64,000 nt of DNA. Source: Orenia metallireducens (GTDB taxonomy: Bacteria; Bacillota; Halanaerobiia; Halobacteroidales; Halobacteroidaceae). The notes under the pieces were generated by a model. It was not told the DNA's origin. It was given only the letters and a program-made list of their open reading frames with translations, and searched no databases. The stretch lies in NCBI RefSeq assembly GCF_003001995.1, contig NZ_PVNB01000021.1, positions 1-64,000 on the forward strand, read 5' to 3'. The position numbers were made by a program, and so were the translations under genes. Of the stretch, positions 61,145 to 64,000 are shown piece after piece. Numbering within the stretch: position 1 is the first letter of the stretch; every line of letters starts with the position of its first letter.

Positions 61145-62803
61145 ATGAGAAGTAAGAACGTAACTAAAAAAATTGATAAAGCACCTCAAAGGTCATTGTT
61201 TAAAGCGATGGGATTGACTGATGAAGAATTAGATAATCCTTTAGTTGGAGTTTGTAACTCGGTAAATGAACTGATTCCAGGTCATACTGACTTAGATAAG
61301 ATAGCTGATGCAGCTAAAGCTGGAATTAGAATGGCAGGAGGAACTCCTTTAGAGTTTGGAGCAATCGGTGTCTGTGATGGAATAGCAATGGGACATGAAG
61401 GGATGCATTACTCTTTAGCAAGTAGAGAGTTAATAGCTGACTCAGTAGAGACTATGGCACGAGCTCATGCCTTAGATGCTCTAGTTTTAATTCCTAACTG
61501 TGATAAGATTGTTCCAGGAATGTTAATGGCTGCTGCTAGATTAAACATTCCAACAGTAGTAGTTAGTGGTGGAGCAATGTTAGCTGGAAGACATAAAGGA
61601 AAAGATATCGATTTAAATACTGTATTTGAAAGTGTAGCATCATATAAAGTAGATAAAATTTCGGAAGCGGAATTATTAGAAGTAGAGAATAGTGCATGTC
61701 AGACCTGTGGTTCTTGTTCTGGTATGTTTACAGCAAATTCTATGAACTGTTTAACAGAGATTCTAGGATTAGGCTTACCTGGTAATGGTACAATCCCTGC
61801 AGTTTATGCCGATAGAATCAGATTAGCTAAATATGCAGGAATTCAGGTAATGGAGATGTTTGAAAAGGATATTAAACCTTTAGATATGTTAACAGAAGAA
61901 TCTTTTGAGAATGCTTTAAAGGTAGATATGGCTTTAGGTTGTTCAACCAATACTGCTTTACATTTACCAGCAATTGCCCATGAAGCAGGAATTGAACTTG
62001 ATTTAGAGTTAATCAATAAATATAAAAAAGAGGTTCCTCATATCTGTAGTTTGGCACCAGCAGGAAGCCATCATATTCAGGATTTACATGAGGCAGGAGG
62101 AATTCCAGCAGTAATGAAGGTGTTAAGTGAGGAAGGAATCCTTAATGAAGATTTAATCACTGTAACAGGAAAGACTATTAAGGAGAACTTAGCAAAGGCA
62201 AAGGTATTGGATACAGACGTAATCAGAGATTTCGCTACTGCTTATCATGCAGAAGGTGGATTATCATTCTTAAAGGGTAATTTAGCTCCAGATGGTTCTG
62301 TAGTTAAGCAGGCTGCTGTTGCTGATGAAATGTTAGTCCATGAAGGTCCAGCAAAAGTATTTGATGCTGAGCAAGAGGCAGTTGCAGCTATTCATGCAGG
62401 CAAGATTAATCCTGGAGATGTAGTTGTAATTAGATATGAAGGGCCTAAAGGTGGACCAGGAATGAGAGAGATGTTAACACCAACCTCCGCAATTGCAGGT
62501 GTTGGTTTAGATAAAGAGGTAGCTTTAATTACTGATGGACGTTTCTCAGGAGCTACTAGAGGAGCTGCTATTGGTCACGTATCACCAGAAGCAATGGAAG
62601 GTGGACCAATGGCAATTGTTAAAGAAGGAGATATCATTCAGATTGATATTCCTAATGGAAAATTAAATATTGATTTAACTGATGAAGAGATTCAAGCTAG
62701 ATTAGCTAACTGGGAAGCACCAGAACCTAAGATTAAGACTGGATATTTATCCCGTTATGCTAGGTTGGTTAGTTCAGCTAGTACAGGTGCAGTGTTTAAA
62801 TAA
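61145..62803 (+). CDS. ilvD: Dihydroxy-acid dehydratase
   Basis: Makes 2-oxo acids for valine, leucine and isoleucine. 552 residues. Fe-S cluster cysteines are in [10 protein letters not shown]-preceding [15 protein letters not shown] and [38 protein letters not shown] is the C-terminal signature (quoted in part: DGRFSG). ATG after AGAAGGAGG. It stands alone, without other ilv genes, and has its own terminator. Confidence 0.96.
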   Translation: MRSKNVTKKIDKAPQRSLFKAMGLTDEELDNPLVGVCNSVNELIPGHTDLDKIADAAKAGIRMAGGTPLEFGAIGVCDGIAMGHEGMHYSLASRELIADSVETMARAHALDALVLIPNCDKIVPGMLMAAARLNIPTVVVSGGAMLAGRHKGKDIDLNTVFESVASYKVDKISEAELLEVENSACQTCGSCSGMFTANSMNCLTEILGLGLPGNGTIPAVYADRIRLAKYAGIQVMEMFEKDIKPLDMLTEESFENALKVDMALGCSTNTALHLPAIAHEAGIELDLELINKYKKEVPHICSLAPAGSHHIQDLHEAGGIPAVMKVLSEEGILNEDLITVTGKTIKENLAKAKVLDTDVIRDFATAYHAEGGLSFLKGNLAPDGSVVKQAAVADEMLVHEGPAKVFDAEQEAVAAIHAGKINPGDVVVIRYEGPKGGPGMREMLTPTSAIAGVGLDKEVALITDGRFSGATRGAAIGHVSPEAMEGGPMAIVKEGDIIQIDIPNGKLNIDLTDEEIQARLANWEAPEPKIKTGYLSRYARLVSSASTGAVFK

Positions 62804-62832
62804 GAAAAAGGGCATCTCTGCCCTTTTTCTTA
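62803..62832 (+). terminator. Terminator of ilvD
   Basis: AAGAAAAAGGGC and GCCCTTTTTCTT (12 bp) with a short ATCTCT loop, directly at the stop codon. Confidence 0.92.
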
Positions 62833-62868
62833 TTTATATTGTAATTGCTGAATTATTTTAGATACAAA

Positions 62869-62897
62869 TTGACAATCAAATCATTTATTTGTATAAT
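62869..62897 (+). promoter_or_regulatory. Consensus promoter of a non-coding region
   Basis: TTGACA (62869-62874), 17-base spacer, TATAAT (62892-62897): both boxes perfect. Predicted start about 62904. No protein gene follows for more than 500 bases. Confidence 0.9.
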
Positions 62898-62903
62898 ATA
62901 GTC

Positions 62904-63163
62904 AGATAGTAGAAAATAGGGGGCGTGTGAATGCAAGTTGGTTTATTAATCTAAACAAATTTAATATGTTATTCTCTTTTAAAAAGATTTCATACTTTTT
63001 TATTTAAAAAAATGTGTGAGCTGATTATCTTAAGCTTTTTAGGCTTAAATGTCCAAGGGATTAGTGCGTCTATTTTTAGATATCCTTCAGGATTAAGAGA
63101 GTAACCTAGATTAATAAACTCATCTTAATAGATATAGTTATATATTTATCGTATAGTACGATA
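62904..63163 (+). ncRNA. Candidate structured RNA downstream of ilvD
   Basis: Stem P1 (62940-62953 with 63107-63120, arm TTTATTAATCTA) encloses stem P2 (GTTATTCTCTT 62968-62978 with AAGAGAGTAAC 63095-63105). Inside are hairpins TTAAGC/GCTTAA (63030-63048), TCTA/TAGA (63069-63080) and ATCC/GGAT (63082-63093). A hairpin TATCGTA/TACGATA plus TTTT (63147-63166) may end it. A 7-codon frame (SD GGGGG, ATG 62931, MQVGLLI) starts at the 5' edge and its end lies in P1. It resembles a riboswitch or regulatory RNA layout; I matched it to no known class. Confidence 0.55.
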
Positions 63164-63167
63164 TTTT

Positions 63168-63196
63168 AGGCTATGGGTTTATTCCCATAGCCTTTA
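63168..63196 (+). terminator. Terminator 1 after the candidate RNA
   Basis: GGCTATGGG (63169-63177) and CCCATAGCC (63184-63192), TTTATT loop, then TTTAT. Confidence 0.75.
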
Positions 63197-63251
63197 TATA
63201 TACAGGAGCCCCTATATCTCCTATTGTTATATAATATATCTAAGTATATTG

Positions 63252-63284
63252 AAGCCATGGGTTTATCTACCCATGGCTTTTTTG
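63252..63284 (+). terminator. Terminator 2 after the candidate RNA
   Basis: AGCCATGGG (63253-63261) and CCCATGGCT (63270-63278), then TTTTTTG. The arm and the TTTAT loop start resemble terminator 1, as if duplicated. Confidence 0.9.
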
Positions 63285-63441
63285 TATATAAAATATGAAA
63301 TTCTTATCAATTTTTTGATGATTATATATTAATTTGATTAAGGAGTGATGCGAATGATTGCAATCAGAAAAGAAGTGAGTGATAGATTAGCTTAATAAAG
63401 TTTAAAATTCAGTTATTAAAATTAGGAGGTATTTATTAGCG
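63285..63441 (+). other. Short gap with a 13-codon frame before the GNAT gene
   Basis: AAGGAGTGAT is followed by ATG 63354 and 13 codons (MIAIRKEVSDRLA) to a stop at 63393-63395. It could be a leader peptide, a remnant start of a lost gene, or chance. No promoter was recognised. The next SD, AGGAGGT (63424-63430), serves the GNAT gene. Confidence 0.4.
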
Positions 63442-64000
63442 GTGACTAATATTGAATATAAGATTGCTAAAAGTAAAGAGGAGTTTGAAAGTATCAAGGA
63501 TTTATGCCAGGAGGTTTTTGCTCAAGAGGAGATGGAGTTAATTCATGACCTAGCTTATAATTCTCCAAATAAGGAAGAGAATATCTGTTTTTATGCTTAT
63601 GATAAAAAGGCAGATAAGTATGTAGGAACAGTAAGTTTAATAGTGATGCCGATTAGATATGGTCAGGTTATCTTAGAGGCTGCTGAAATGGGAATTGTGG
63701 CTACAGCTAAAAATTATCAAGGAAGAGGAATTAATAAGAAATTAACTGAAATGCTGTTAGATAAAGCAGAAGAATTAGGATATAACATTATCGGGATTGA
63801 AGGGATACCTTATTTTTACCGACGTTATGGTTTTAATTATGCAGTTCCTATGGGTAGTGTAAATTTCAATTTAGATAAGGTAGAAACTAAAGTTGATGAA
63901 GAGATTATAATTAGGGAAGCAAAAGAAGAGGATATTCCTTTTATAGTTAACAACTTCAAAGAAGCTTCTAGTAAAGCTGATTTATGTACAATTAAAGGTG
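63442..64000 (+). CDS. GNAT family N-acetyltransferase, 5' part
   Basis: GTG 63442, open to the window end (186 codons seen). The acetyl-CoA loop is YQGRGINKKLTEML, followed by the FYRRYGF segment of the Eis-like/YitH-type GNAT group. After about residue 145 the chain starts a second, GNAT-like half (IIIREAKEEDIPFIVNNF), so the complete protein is likely a tandem or long GNAT. Substrate unknown. The start is 11 bases from AGGAGGT, a little long. Confidence 0.8.
   Translation, partial: MTNIEYKIAKSKEEFESIKDLCQEVFAQEEMELIHDLAYNSPNKEENICFYAYDKKADKYVGTVSLIVMPIRYGQVILEAAEMGIVATAKNYQGRGINKKLTEMLLDKAEELGYNIIGIEGIPYFYRRYGFNYAVPMGSVNFNLDKVETKVDEEIIIREAKEEDIPFIVNNFKEASSKADLCTIKG

Noticed and set aside
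62940-63120. Cobalamin, lysine, purine, M-box, ydaO, 6S or T-box identity for the structured region
   Set aside because: None of the conserved core sequences of these classes that I could recall are present, so it is left as an unclassified candidate.

Overview
The window is AT-rich, densely packed and almost wholly plus-strand. It reads as the core chromosomal backbone of an anaerobic Bacillota of the Clostridia/Halanaerobiia type. The order of genes (rRNA operon end, ctsR-mcsA-mcsB-clpC, radA, disA, carD, yacL, ispDF, gltX, cysES, mrnC, thyX-like, rlmB, sigH, tRNAs, tuf, rpmG-secE-nusG, rplKAJL, rpoBC, rpsLG-fusA-tuf, S10-spc-alpha operons, ecfAAT, truA, rplM-rpsI) is the classical Firmicute arrangement. 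Strong SD sequences, GTG/TTG starts, T-box and ribosomal leaders, and two tuf genes agree with this. A halophilic Halanaerobiales member is my best guess from overall protein resemblance, but it is an inference that I could not test.

Layout. 1-4.9 kb: end of a 5S rRNA, tRNA-Asn, and the class III heat-shock operon with a CtsR operator in front. 5-19.9 kb: housekeeping genes for DNA repair/c-di-AMP (radA, disA), transcription (carD, sigH), isoprenoids (ispD, ispF), tRNA charging (gltX, and cysE-cysS behind a Cys-specifier T-box) and rRNA processing (mrnC, rlmB). Two unusual proteins lie here: a CBS-pair/HutP-like fusion and a double-length ThyX-like protein. 20-55 kb: tRNAs and the transcription/translation super-cluster, with recognisable autoregulatory sites (L1 operator, L10 leader with attenuator, L13-type leader), several near-consensus promoters and many clear terminators. 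rpmD (L30) is absent between rpsE and rplO. map is absent between adk and infA, where a 458-base gap holds nested inverted repeats instead. 55-64 kb: rplM-rpsI, then metabolic genes: an Orr-type ornithine racemase and arginase (arginine to D/L-ornithine), a fused MEMO-AMMECR1 gene followed by an internally deleted remnant of its radical-SAM partner, a CPBP-family membrane protein lacking the usual catalytic residues (the only minus-strand gene), ilvD, a 600-base non-coding region with a consensus promoter and a candidate structured RNA, and the start of a GNAT acetyltransferase cut by the window end.

Most of the window is ordinary core genome. The parts that best repay a second look are the CBS-HutP fusion (10815-11585), the structured non-coding region after ilvD (62869-63284), the tandem ThyX-like protein with complementary motif loss (16191-17516), the broken AmmeMemoRadiSam locus (58229-60074), and several long-hairpin intergenic elements. 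Start codons were re-chosen from SD spacing and family N-termini where the longest open frame was clearly over-extended; each such choice is stated in the entry.
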